From Siphonodentalium dalli (taxonomy: Eukaryota; Mollusca; Scaphopoda; Gadilida; Siphonodentaliidae), in contig CP136064.1 in assembly GCA_032622095.1 (NCBI GenBank), positions 37,498,426 through 37,562,425 on the forward strand: a DNA stretch of 64,000 nucleotides, written 5' to 3'. Below the pieces are notes generated by a model. It was not told where the DNA came from, did no database searches, and saw nothing but the letters and a program-made list of their open reading frames with translations. Positions 50,644 to 58,320 of this stretch are shown piece after piece. A program made the position numbers and the translations under genes. Each line of letters starts with the position of its first letter. The first letter of the stretch is position 1.

Positions 50644-51130
50644 AGTAGTGTATAGGAGTAATCTTTCCGTATACTTGATAGAAGGAGAGTTATAGTAAGA
50701 CTTATTAAAAACTATTTCTAGGCAGATGGTTATAGTAAGCAAACTATTTCTAGGCAGATGGTTATAGTAAGCAAACTATTTCTAGGCAGATGGTAATAGT
50801 AAGCAAACTATTTCTAGGCAGATGATATAGTCAGGCTAACTAGTAACTATTTGAAGGAATTAGTACGCACGATTGAATACATGTATTGATATATAGGTTA
50901 GTTATGATAGATTAGTAAAATAATGAGATGAATTATTCGCTAGTGAATAACCTCGTGCATGTAAAAAACCACAAGGCTAAAACACATGGAATATTTGTTA
51001 GTGTCGGAACTTTTTCTTCTTTATTGTAGATTTGTAGGTAACACTATTCGATCTCATAAAACTCGATATTACAGAGTCTCGTAGAAAACGAAATGTGGAA
51101 CCCTTCACACTTTAGTTCCTTTAATGAATA
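50644..51130 (+). repeat. Left terminal inverted repeat
   Basis: Begins AGTAGTGTATAGGAG. It pairs with 62971-63456 at about 98% identity by eye. It contains four or five tandem copies of CAAACTATTTCTAGGCAGAT at 50,705-50,825. It ends near TTTAATGAATAT, about 88 bp before the first gene's stop codon. Confidence 0.9.
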
Positions 51131-51217
51131 TTAATAATATATATCATAAACAAACACAATTATATCAATATTTTGATCAATATATATTAAATATATCATA
51201 AAACAAACATAATCAAA

Positions 51218-51505
51218 TCAATCTTTTTTAACATATGGACAGTCTGGTCTTAAATGATCTCCGTTACATTCATAACATCTAACACGAGTCTTTTTAAATT
51301 TATCAGCTGAATTCAATTTAGATATCCTATACAAAATTTTAGCATTTTTATCAGCTAATATTGAAATTTGTTGTCCTATCTCTTCTATATCAGCCAAATT
51401 ATCTAAAAGTTTTCTTTTTAAACTCCCTCTGTTCTTTCCTTTCTGAGAAACTTCGAATTCACTGTCAGAAGACATTTTGATTTTAAAAATATTATAAAAA
51501 AGCAT
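51218..51505 (-). CDS. Small zinc-knuckle protein of the Polinton
   Basis: Codes for up to 95 residues. ATG at 51505 or, more likely, the second ATG at 51475 (MSSDSEFEVS, 85 aa), because the first ten residues are low-complexity. The middle is a predicted helical/coiled stretch (LADIEEIGQQISILADKN), and the C-terminus carries one CCHC-type knuckle, CYECNGDHLRPDC (C-x2-C-x3-H-x4-C, one residue shorter than the retroviral spacing). Likely binds nucleic acid, perhaps in the virion core or assembly. It is the last gene of the leftward series, 23 bp after the protease. A degenerate inverted copy of its 3' end lies at about 62,870-62,930. No close family is recognised. Confidence 0.7.
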   Translation of the reverse strand: MLFYNIFKIKMSSDSEFEVSQKGKNRGSLKRKLLDNLADIEEIGQQISILADKNAKILYRISKLNSADKFKKTRVRCYECNGDHLRPDCPYVKKD

Positions 51506-51528
51506 TTCATTTATAGCACAAAAAAAAA

Positions 51529-51981
51529 CTAAATATCGAACAACACGGGTAGATGTTGTTTACACCAATTATAAACGTAAGTATCATTATGAAAACCGGG
51601 TTTATTTAAAACGTATAGACAGTCCAATCCTCTACAAGTATGATACAAATAATATAATACGAAATAACCACACAAAAAAGAAGATATATGTTGAATATAA
51701 TTTGTACTATAATACAATCTACCATATTTAGCTAACATATTTTTCAACTGCTCAGATGGAGGTAATCCGATAGGATCAAAATATATTATAAAATTATCAT
51801 CGCGTTTCCATATACATATCCAATGTTCACCATCTAACCAAGATGGGTCAGTATTACAAATTAAACCTCTGTTCGGCTTAATAGTATCAGGTAATTCGTC
51901 CAAAGCATAAACGCCTATTATCATAGAATTCAAAACTGAGTCTGATTTTAATGCATCAGATATATCTAAGTTGCTCAACAT
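51529..51981 (-). CDS. Adenain-type cysteine protease (Polinton PRO)
   Basis: 150 residues from the ATG at 51981, which lies 4 nt beyond the capsid gene's stop codon; upstream extension would need a GTG. Order and spacing of catalytic-type residues fit the adenovirus protease/Ulp1 (C48/C5) fold: H53 in DGEHWICIW, D69 in YFDPIG, Q97 in YIQH and C104 in FLCGYF. Length is shorter than adenovirus proteases (about 200 aa) but close to Polinton ones. In relatives this enzyme cleaves capsid and core precursors during maturation; substrates here are presumably the pVI-like and core-like products. No frame break. Confidence 0.85.
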   Translation of the reverse strand: MLSNLDISDALKSDSVLNSMIIGVYALDELPDTIKPNRGLICNTDPSWLDGEHWICIWKRDDNFIIYFDPIGLPPSEQLKNMLAKYGRLYYSTNYIQHISSFLCGYFVLYYLYHTCRGLDCLYVLNKPGFHNDTYVYNWCKQHLPVLFDI

Positions 51982-51985
51982 AATG

Positions 51986-53293
51986 TTAAAATATTCCACC
52001 CGTGTAAACGCTACGTTCCCCGCTAATTTCTATAGAACTATCGTATTCGGCATATACTATTACATTTACTGTATCTGGTAAAGCTGTTGAAAATTTTGCA
52101 CTTAACCGTGCACTACCTCGCTGTTTTGGATGCCAAACTAAACTATCAGCATTATGATCTGCAGTTAAATCAAAACCGAAAGTTGTAAAACCATTGGCAT
52201 AATCAAAAAAGCTAACTCTGAAAGATTGCTCGCAATATAATTTATTTATAGAATTCAAAAATGTGTAATATGAACCTACATATAAATCATCATCGAAAGT
52301 TTGTTCGTATTTATGCCCATTCACGGTTTTACCATTAACAGACAATTCCATTTCGTAGCAATCATAATGTTTAAAATTAAAAGGAGAAGATGCTATAGTA
52401 CCATTAAATGCTGTATTATCTACTAAAAATATTAACACTCTCTTAGGAAGAAATGGATCACCCAAAAACAAATCGTCTTTAATCAAGCTTAAAGTCCTAG
52501 GTGCTACGCTAAATGTTTTTAACGAAACTCTATCCAAAGGATATTGAGCATTGGTTCCACTTAATAACTTTTTGCTTATTTCATTTGAAGTGACATCACT
52601 TAACTCTACGGTTCGTACAAACAATTTAGTATCTGACAGCTCAATCTTATAATCACCAGCACTACCTTGTAAACAAAAAGTAGGCTTTGATCTATGCAGT
52701 CTGAGTTTTATGGGTACGTTTGGAATTAACAATTTTGGTTGATTAAACATGTCCAAATGTAGTTTACCGCATAATTGAATTTTTTTTCCAATATTACCGT
52801 CTTTAATTATTCCAAGTAACTGCCTACCTCTGGCAATGTCTGCCGGTACATCATCCAAAGTCCCACCTTTCTGAGGTATAAATAAAGTTGTTCTCTCTAA
52901 TTGATTTTCTCTTGTAGAACTTAAGAAAGTTTCTATGTAAGATCTATAAGCATAATATCGACCAACTCCACATTCTACACCGTTTAATAATAAATCAGCT
53001 CTCTCGAATAAAGAATGAAGAAAATTATTTATTGGAAATGCGTGTTGATCGCCTGCGAAAACGGTTCCATCGGTTTTCGATATTTTAACGTCGGTTTGCA
53101 AATAACTTTCCGAAAGATCAACATAATGTGCAGATGGAGACTCTAAAAAGAACTCTAGTACGTTACTATTTGAATAATTTGAATTCGATGGATGTTTCTC
53201 TGTAAATGAACCGTCTGTTATAGTTACCACAGTAGGCGGAATTTCAAAAACATCCACCTCGCTCTTAGAAACTGGACAGCTGTTGGGATTCAT
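51986..53293 (-). CDS. F54H12.2-like protein, major capsid candidate
   Basis: 435 residues, ATG at 53293 directly abutting the TAA of the preceding gene. It has the hallmarks of the widespread invertebrate F54H12.2-like family: an early EIPPTVVTITDG segment, YVDLSESYLQ, INNFLHSLFERADLLLNG (about 88-105), LHLDMFNQPKLL, SPFNFKHYD and, near the end, LPDTVNVIVYAEYDSSIEI. The family occurs beside transposon integrases in many animals. A beta-rich composition and position next to protease and pVI-like genes suggest a jelly-roll capsid protein; this role is inference, as is major versus minor status. Overlap-free but tightly packed with its neighbours. A structure prediction would test the double jelly-roll idea. 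Confidence 0.75.
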   Translation of the reverse strand: MNPNSCPVSKSEVDVFEIPPTVVTITDGSFTEKHPSNSNYSNSNVLEFFLESPSAHYVDLSESYLQTDVKISKTDGTVFAGDQHAFPINNFLHSLFERADLLLNGVECGVGRYYAYRSYIETFLSSTRENQLERTTLFIPQKGGTLDDVPADIARGRQLLGIIKDGNIGKKIQLCGKLHLDMFNQPKLLIPNVPIKLRLHRSKPTFCLQGSAGDYKIELSDTKLFVRTVELSDVTSNEISKKLLSGTNAQYPLDRVSLKTFSVAPRTLSLIKDDLFLGDPFLPKRVLIFLVDNTAFNGTIASSPFNFKHYDCYEMELSVNGKTVNGHKYEQTFDDDLYVGSYYTFLNSINKLYCEQSFRVSFFDYANGFTTFGFDLTADHNADSLVWHPKQRGSARLSAKFSTALPDTVNVIVYAEYDSSIEISGERSVYTGGIF

Positions 53294-53659
53294 TTATTCA
53301 AAAATATCACGTTTTGTTTTTCGTCTCTTCCTACGTCTTTTTGAAGGAATATCCGAATATTCTTGTAATTTACGTCGTTTTGATGGAATATCCGAATTAT
53401 ATTGTAATTTACGTTTAGGCCGTAAAAGATCTAAAGCTGCTTCTTTACCTCGATTTCGAGTAGATTCTGATAAATTTTGCCCACTCAATATATCACTACC
53501 AACATTAGAGGCTGTTTCTAAACCTTTCGTTAAAAGAGATTTTCCCAGATTTTTTGCAATTGGCGCAATTGATCTGGCTAATTTACCAAAAATAGAACCA
53601 AGTCCGTAACCTCTCTGATACCTATCTCCTATAAAAATAGGAATAGGACTATTCGCCAT
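53294..53659 (-). CDS. pVI-like membrane-active/basic virion protein
   Basis: 121 residues, ATG at 53659. After a short start comes GYGLGSIFGKLARSIAPIAK (about 17-36), then a second helix to about residue 60, an amphipathic pattern like the adenovirus protein VI N-terminus, with a G-G-rich protease-like site. The last third is strongly basic (KRKLQ, two SDIPSKRR repeats, RRKRRKTKR), including a duplicated QYNSDIPSKRRK/QEYSDIPSKRRR unit. Plausible roles are membrane disruption at entry and capsid-genome bridging. Stop and next start are fused as TAA-ATG. Assignment rests on pattern and neighbourhood. Confidence 0.65.
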   Translation of the reverse strand: MANSPIPIFIGDRYQRGYGLGSIFGKLARSIAPIAKNLGKSLLTKGLETASNVGSDILSGQNLSESTRNRGKEAALDLLRPKRKLQYNSDIPSKRRKLQEYSDIPSKRRRKRRKTKRDIFE

Positions 53660-53712
53660 AACTTTAAATAATGAAACATCTATTTATATACATTTATATT
53701 TAATATCAATCC

Positions 53713-54801
53713 TTATCCAATCAAAATGCGTTTAAATAATAAAACTAGAACAGTTTTACCATAATCCGTCCAAGGAGGTGGCATACCTGTAGAATCACGA
53801 ATATATATCGAAATAGTGTCAAAATTCTTATGATGTATAGGAAAAAATTGCAAATTTGCGAATTCATAATATGTTGTTGATACAATATCATCAGAACGTG
53901 GGCATATTACTTTCAATAATTGTGAATTAGAATCGCCTACTATACTATGTGTACATATATCTGAATAAATATAAAGAGCGTCTATATGATCCAATTGATT
54001 AGTTACAATTAAAAAACAGTCTTTGGATTTTCCACCGGTATCTTTTAATTTTAGTTGATAATTTTCACGCAAATTAAGAAGATATCCCAATTCGGAAGTC
54101 CTTGTAATTTGCAAATCCATCGCCAACGAATAACGAGACATGCTTGTATGGTTTGCCATTCTAGTGAAACAAAGGTAGTTCACGTTTTGACGTTTTCTCA
54201 CCTTAATGTCAATAACTACATCCCCGATTAAATCCTCAAATATGGTTTGGGACTCTTTCGCATCGATTGAATTCAAACCTGGTTCGATTAATTTATATTT
54301 CGTCTTTTCTAATTCTGACATAAATTCAGAATCTTTGTAAAAATGCAAAATTAATTTTCGTTGAACTAATTGCATCCTATCTATCAAATCTTCGAACGAA
54401 CATTTGTCATCAAAAATAACACCATATTCAATCTTTGTAAATACACTTTTCCTCCATCTAATCGGACCTTTAACCCGAAGTTTCCTAGCAATAATACCGT
54501 AATTGGGATCTCTAACAATTGGTAAATCAGTTTCTGGCGTCAAGAAATTCATATCCACCACTATTCCATAAACAAATGCATAAGATTGATCATCTGTGGA
54601 AAAGGTAAAATTTCTTTGTTCCAGGAGCGGGCTTTTAAATCTGGTTGGAATAATGGCTGATGATAAAGCTACACACCAATCATCCTCCTGTAACCGAATC
54701 TCACTAGGCAAACTCACGGTATATTCAGATAGTGAATTTCTGAATAAATCACCAGAAACATTAGACGGTAAAGTCACCGAAAACAGGCCCGTTGCTTCCA
54801 T
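53713..54801 (-). CDS. Virion-type protein of F54H12 elements, possible minor capsid
   Basis: 362 residues, ATG at 54801. The N-terminus FSVTLPSNVSGDLFRNSLSE, then EDDWCVALSSAIIPTR, matches a family repeatedly found next to F54H12.2-like genes in invertebrate genomes (typical theme: FYVTLPSN...N-x-x-x-x-F...L...W.VGL). No enzyme motif is seen. A predicted beta-rich fold and its position before the pVI-like and capsid genes suggest a structural protein such as penton or minor capsid. One ATAAAGAGCG motif falls inside the gene at 53,970. A 206-bp gap separates it from the integrase, the widest in the cluster, so it may start its own transcript. Confidence 0.65.
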   Translation of the reverse strand: MEATGLFSVTLPSNVSGDLFRNSLSEYTVSLPSEIRLQEDDWCVALSSAIIPTRFKSPLLEQRNFTFSTDDQSYAFVYGIVVDMNFLTPETDLPIVRDPNYGIIARKLRVKGPIRWRKSVFTKIEYGVIFDDKCSFEDLIDRMQLVQRKLILHFYKDSEFMSELEKTKYKLIEPGLNSIDAKESQTIFEDLIGDVVIDIKVRKRQNVNYLCFTRMANHTSMSRYSLAMDLQITRTSELGYLLNLRENYQLKLKDTGGKSKDCFLIVTNQLDHIDALYIYSDICTHSIVGDSNSQLLKVICPRSDDIVSTTYYEFANLQFFPIHHKNFDTISIYIRDSTGMPPPWTDYGKTVLVLLFKRILIG

Positions 54802-55007
54802 GTTTACTTAATTTAGGAGATGGAGACAAAAGTCCAACAGAACCCGATAGTAAACTAATCCAAATAGACGGTGTGTCCACGCCGTGTATACTAATATTTA
54901 ATATAGCAGAAACACATACTATATAAAGCAAAAATACTTGACTGATATACACAACCGTCCTTTGGAAACTTTATTATTGAAAAAAGTCCATTTTGACGAT
55001 TGTCGTT
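54802..55007 (-). promoter_or_regulatory. Candidate internal promoter and poly(A) signal between integrase and virion genes
   Basis: On the minus strand AATAAA (54,970-54,975) lies about 33 nt past the integrase stop codon. A TATA-like GCTTTATATAG (about 54,919-54,929) lies about 120 nt before the next ATG. This is the only gap over 60 bp in the gene cluster, so it probably separates an early ATPase-integrase transcript from the virion-gene transcript. Inference from sequence only. Confidence 0.4.
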
Positions 55008-56126
55008 TTAATCTGAGGTCGTGATCCATTCTCTTGGAATGTACGAATCGAAACTGGCTGGATAGCCGCTCCATCTAACTTTTATTTGATCCCCGTCTCG
55101 TTCTAATACACGTTCAATTTTCCACATAGTATCGGAATCAATCGTTACAGGTGATAACTCGCTCTCGTAGAATGTACCCAATATTTCCTCTGAATTGAGA
55201 TCAGCTATTTTATATCTATGTGGTTTAGAACCAGGTACCAAAGACGTAATCTTAAACACTTCATAAGTATAATTGGCCAAAAAACCCTTTTCAAACTTAT
55301 TTTTTAATTTTACCAAGCGAACGCTCTCTCCCACTTTAAATTTTGCTTTTGTAAGTGGTAATTTATAAGTCTTCGATTCATTTCTAGCTGCAATTGCTTG
55401 CGATGTCAAACACGACACATCTTTCGGTGCCATTTTAATCGCTCTGTGTATCTTCGAATTATATGAATTCACCAATTTAGGCAAAACTGTTAAATAGCGC
55501 ATAGATTTAGATTTGAAGAAATATTTATACATTTTAGACTTTAAAGAGCGTTGTACTCTCTCAACCAAAGCGGCTTTCGTGTCATAATTTCCCGTAGAAT
55601 ATAAATGTACACCATTCTTCTTCAGAAATTGCTTAACGTTAGCGTTGTAGAACTCGGTTCCGCGATCAACATGTATACCGTTCGGTCGTTTGCGCTGTTT
55701 AAAAATCATTTCTAAAGCCTTCATTATGGAAACACCAGTCTTGTTCTTTAATGGTTTAACAATTAAAAATCTTGAAAAGCAATCAATGCAAAACAACAGG
55801 TAGCAATAACCATCGTTTTGCTTGGATATATTTCGCACATCACTCAAATCCATCTGCCATATATTATTTACAGAATAAGACTCTGTTCTTGACCTAGGAA
55901 ATATTATTCGTTTCGGCCTATGCAACGAGTACGAATTTTGTTTTTGTAACCAAAGTCGAACATTTTTTCTCGATATTTTTTTTTTTACTTCCTTATACAA
56001 ATTATATTCAGATCCATAGGATGAGCGGTGAGATGCATCATAATAAATCGATGATAATATATTATCAATTTGACGAGGAGTCTGATGTCCATTTAAAATG
56101 CTTCTGTTTTTTGCCTTTGGGGGCAT
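55008..56126 (-). CDS. Retroviral-type integrase with C-terminal chromodomain (Polinton INT)
   Basis: 372 residues from the first ATG at 56126; any longer reading needs a TTG start. The rve core has D93 (WQMDLSD), D154 (IHVDRGTEF) and E189 (ALVERVQ), a D-D-35-E spacing. The N-terminal region lacks an obvious HHCC zinc site. The C-terminal 40 residues (WKIERVLERDG...IKVRWSGYP..FDSYIPREW) form a chromodomain with its aromatic positions, which could direct insertion to particular chromatin. Related to C. elegans F54H12.3. Catalyses strand transfer of the element ends, giving the 6-bp target duplication. It overlaps the previous gene by 62 nt in another frame, so translation may use internal initiation or a separate mRNA. 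Confidence 0.9.
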   Translation of the reverse strand: MPPKAKNRSILNGHQTPRQIDNILSSIYYDASHRSSYGSEYNLYKEVKKKISRKNVRLWLQKQNSYSLHRPKRIIFPRSRTESYSVNNIWQMDLSDVRNISKQNDGYCYLLFCIDCFSRFLIVKPLKNKTGVSIMKALEMIFKQRKRPNGIHVDRGTEFYNANVKQFLKKNGVHLYSTGNYDTKAALVERVQRSLKSKMYKYFFKSKSMRYLTVLPKLVNSYNSKIHRAIKMAPKDVSCLTSQAIAARNESKTYKLPLTKAKFKVGESVRLVKLKNKFEKGFLANYTYEVFKITSLVPGSKPHRYKIADLNSEEILGTFYESELSPVTIDSDTMWKIERVLERDGDQIKVRWSGYPASFDSYIPREWITTSD

Positions 56127-56688
56127 CTGCAACCATCAGATCTGCTTTACGAAATTTATTTCCTATGAAATGTGTTGGTATATTATTATCTCGTAATGAT
56201 CGGGACAAACTATCCCAATTTCTAAGTGCACTGGGTTTCCTGACCTTGCTAGAAGGTATTATATCATTTACCAAATCAGTTATGCTTCCGATTGGCTTGT
56301 CAGATAATGAAATCATTCCACTGTCGTTAATGTCAATTCCTGGCATTCTTTTTAAATGCGATAAAAATAACGAGCCTTTTTTCTGGTAAATTTTTGGCAA
56401 ACTCTCAATCGCTAAATCAATTTGGTTAGGTTCAGATAAAGCGACGTCACCGGCGGGCTCTTTCGCGATTTTAACTGGAATCGGCGTTGTTTTTATAGAA
56501 TTCTTAGCCATGTCATATTCAATAGACGTGGAATTAATTTTTCTTTTCTTAACTGACTCGGGCATATCTTTATCGTCTAATATTTGATGCATTTTTTGTC
56601 TCACATCCTCTGTTTTCAACGATTGAATAGACTGAGAATTTTGCCAGTTTGCAAAAGTCTTAAAAGGCACCAAAACCATTTTTTCCAT
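56065..56688 (-). CDS. Unrecognised 207-aa Polinton protein
   Basis: ATG at 56688, 2 nt after the previous gene's stop; M4 is an alternative. Lysine-rich N-terminal half (KKRKINS), then a conserved-looking centre (YQKKGSLFLSHLKRMPGIDIND) and RPSALRNWDSL-like stretch near 145-155. The centre resembles proteins often found in F54H12-type clusters, whose function I do not know. Its C-terminal 20 codons overlap the integrase gene in another frame. Could be a virion or packaging cofactor; no motif settles it. Confidence 0.6.
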   Translation of the reverse strand: MEKMVLVPFKTFANWQNSQSIQSLKTEDVRQKMHQILDDKDMPESVKKRKINSTSIEYDMAKNSIKTTPIPVKIAKEPAGDVALSEPNQIDLAIESLPKIYQKKGSLFLSHLKRMPGIDINDSGMISLSDKPIGSITDLVNDIIPSSKVRKPSALRNWDSLSRSLRDNNIPTHFIGNKFRKADLMVADAPKGKKQKHFKWTSDSSSN

Positions 56689-56690
56689 AT

Positions 56691-57008
56691 TCAGAAAACT
56701 TTGCCTAAAATATCTCCTAAAACAGGAATTAAACTAGCAGCCAGTGCAGCCAAAAAACCGCCGTGTTGTAATTTTTTTTTCCTGCTTTTAACAGGATTAG
56801 ACTTCTTTGACAAATGACGAATAGAACTTTTAAATGGTCTTAAATTAGCTTTAATTTTAGACGAAATTGGTACATTTCCTTTAAGCAAATTATTACAACA
56901 TTCAGATAGACTGTCTAATCTCGGTCTGTTTAATGCCCTCACGTCTCCAGTGCGTAACATGTTTCTCAAATATTTGGCATTTTTTCTTAATTTCACGCTG
57001 GGGCCCAT
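56691..57008 (-). CDS. Basic protein with hydrophobic C-terminus, core/pX-like
   Basis: 105 residues, ATG at 57008, overlapping the end of the ATPase gene by 16 nt. Residues 1-75 are rich in K/R/N (RKNAKYLRNMLR; SKIKANLRPFKSS; SRKKK), the last 27 are hydrophobic (QHGGFLAALAASLIPVLGDILGKVF), with a GG at the junction that would suit an adenain-type cleavage. The layout recalls adenovirus core/pX-mu type precursors and is repeatedly seen in F54H12-type clusters. Probable roles are genome condensation and membrane association. Confidence 0.6.
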   Translation of the reverse strand: MGPSVKLRKNAKYLRNMLRTGDVRALNRPRLDSLSECCNNLLKGNVPISSKIKANLRPFKSSIRHLSKKSNPVKSRKKKLQHGGFLAALAASLIPVLGDILGKVF

Positions 57009-57589
57009 ATCGTAGGATTTTCACTGAGCACGTCTGATCTCAATCGAAGGTTATCTGGACAAGTTTGGTTGAAATCCACCAGTAAATGAGAATATGGATC
57101 TGTTGTACACAATTTATATGCTTTTGATAAATTATTAATACCGCATTGGGTAGATAAGAAATTTATCTGACCACAATCTCTAGGAGATTTGAATAAAATA
57201 AAATAATTCGCGTTTAACGATAATTTTCTACATTTTCTTTCAAAAAGATTATGCGTCACGTATACCACACTACATCCTTCGTGATGTGATTTTCTAGCGA
57301 ATATATCTGTTACATTATCGATCTCTTTGTCAATATGATCCATATCATCCAATATTAATAAATCGCAATCGCACAACGATTCTGGAATTTGGTTTACTAA
57401 TTCTACATTATCAGACACCTGTTGATCACAATTAGGAGTCACGTAAGTTATTTTTTCCGGAACTGGGAACATTAATTTATCTTTATTTTCGATTAAACTA
57501 TATATAAACGTAGATTTCCCACTAGCTGAAGGGCCATTTATTATGGCCCTAAATATATCCTGAAAACATACGTAATTGTACGTTTTCAT
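56993..57589 (-). CDS. Packaging ATPase (A32/FtsK-HerA-like, Polinton ATP)
   Basis: 198 residues, ATG at 57589. Walker A GPSASGKST (19-27) and Walker B DLLILDD (76-82) are followed by VTHNLF (111-116) as the sensor-type strand. The small size and these motifs fit the A32-like genome-packaging ATPases of Polintons, adintoviruses and large DNA viruses, which drive DNA into preformed capsids. It is the first gene of the leftward series. Upstream on the minus strand is TTAAAGAGCGTTTG about 17-26 nt before the ATG, one of the dispersed ATAAAGAGCG-type motifs. Confidence 0.85.
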   Translation of the reverse strand: MKTYNYVCFQDIFRAIINGPSASGKSTFIYSLIENKDKLMFPVPEKITYVTPNCDQQVSDNVELVNQIPESLCDCDLLILDDMDHIDKEIDNVTDIFARKSHHEGCSVVYVTHNLFERKCRKLSLNANYFILFKSPRDCGQINFLSTQCGINNLSKAYKLCTTDPYSHLLVDFNQTCPDNLRLRSDVLSENPTIWAPA

Positions 57590-57603
57590 TGTGTTTTATT
57601 GTC

Positions 57604-57616
57604 AAACGCTCTTTAA
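57604..57616 (-). promoter_or_regulatory. ATAAAGAGCG-type motif just before the ATPase start
   Basis: Minus strand TTAAAGAGCGTTTG. It resembles a TATA-like word followed by GAGCGT, but is too close to the ATG to be a standard TATA box unless a leaderless mRNA or downstream start is used. Function unknown. Confidence 0.3.
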
Positions 57617-58320
57617 TTCAGTAAAACACAATTTGTTTTCCCACACACTGGATGTCCGGCAAAATTGACAAGAGAGAATCTGATGTATACATAACAGTGG
57701 GTAGCCATATATAATCACACGCTTTGTCGACTCGATGCTATCGCGTTACAAACCGTATCGGCAGTTTATTGTCGCGAAACACCTATTGAATTCAAATTTT
57801 ACTACCTGTTGTCGACCACCGCCCATTGTCGACTCCATGCTAATCCATTACGAACTGTCACCTCTGTTTAATATGGCGGAACCAATCTAAAGCCAGTTGA
57901 AATAAAAAATTTACCACATAGGGGCGCGGAAGGGTGTTGATATATCGTGTAAATTTAAGTTTGCGGTAAAAAAAAGGATTTTATCGTGTTGAACAGATAG
58001 TTCAACTATAAACATTGGTAGAGGACATGAATAGTGTTCGGGAACGATTGATCAGCGCGATAGAGTTGGACACAACACCATCATGGATTAGACGGCCTGC
58101 TGTTGCAAGAAATGATCAACGATAGTTTCGACGAAACATTAGATGATGATCAATTCCATGACGCTCCTGCATGTGTAACATTCTACTTTCTCATTAAAGG
58201 GAATAGGGCCCCCAATATATATTTTCACATGTCTAATGCGTTTTTTAAAACTAGTATTAGCATTGCGAATAATATGCGGGGAAACAATTAATTGCTACAT
58301 GTGTTTTCTTAATAATCAGG
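57617..58320. other. Polinton centre; possible remnant of a rightward gene
   Basis: On the plus strand ATG at 58,027 opens 32 codons (MNSVRERLISAIELD...) that stop; another frame then runs 58,103-58,291 with SFDETLDDDQFHDAP. A strong donor CAG/GTAAGTG follows at 58,320. It might be a short leader or a broken rightward gene, at the place where Polintons carry an opposite-strand polymerase gene, but no polymerase motif is present. Confidence 0.3.

Noticed and set aside
51982-51999. Longer protease start at GTG
   Set aside because: Non-ATG and overlapping the capsid stop; an ATG lies at 51981.
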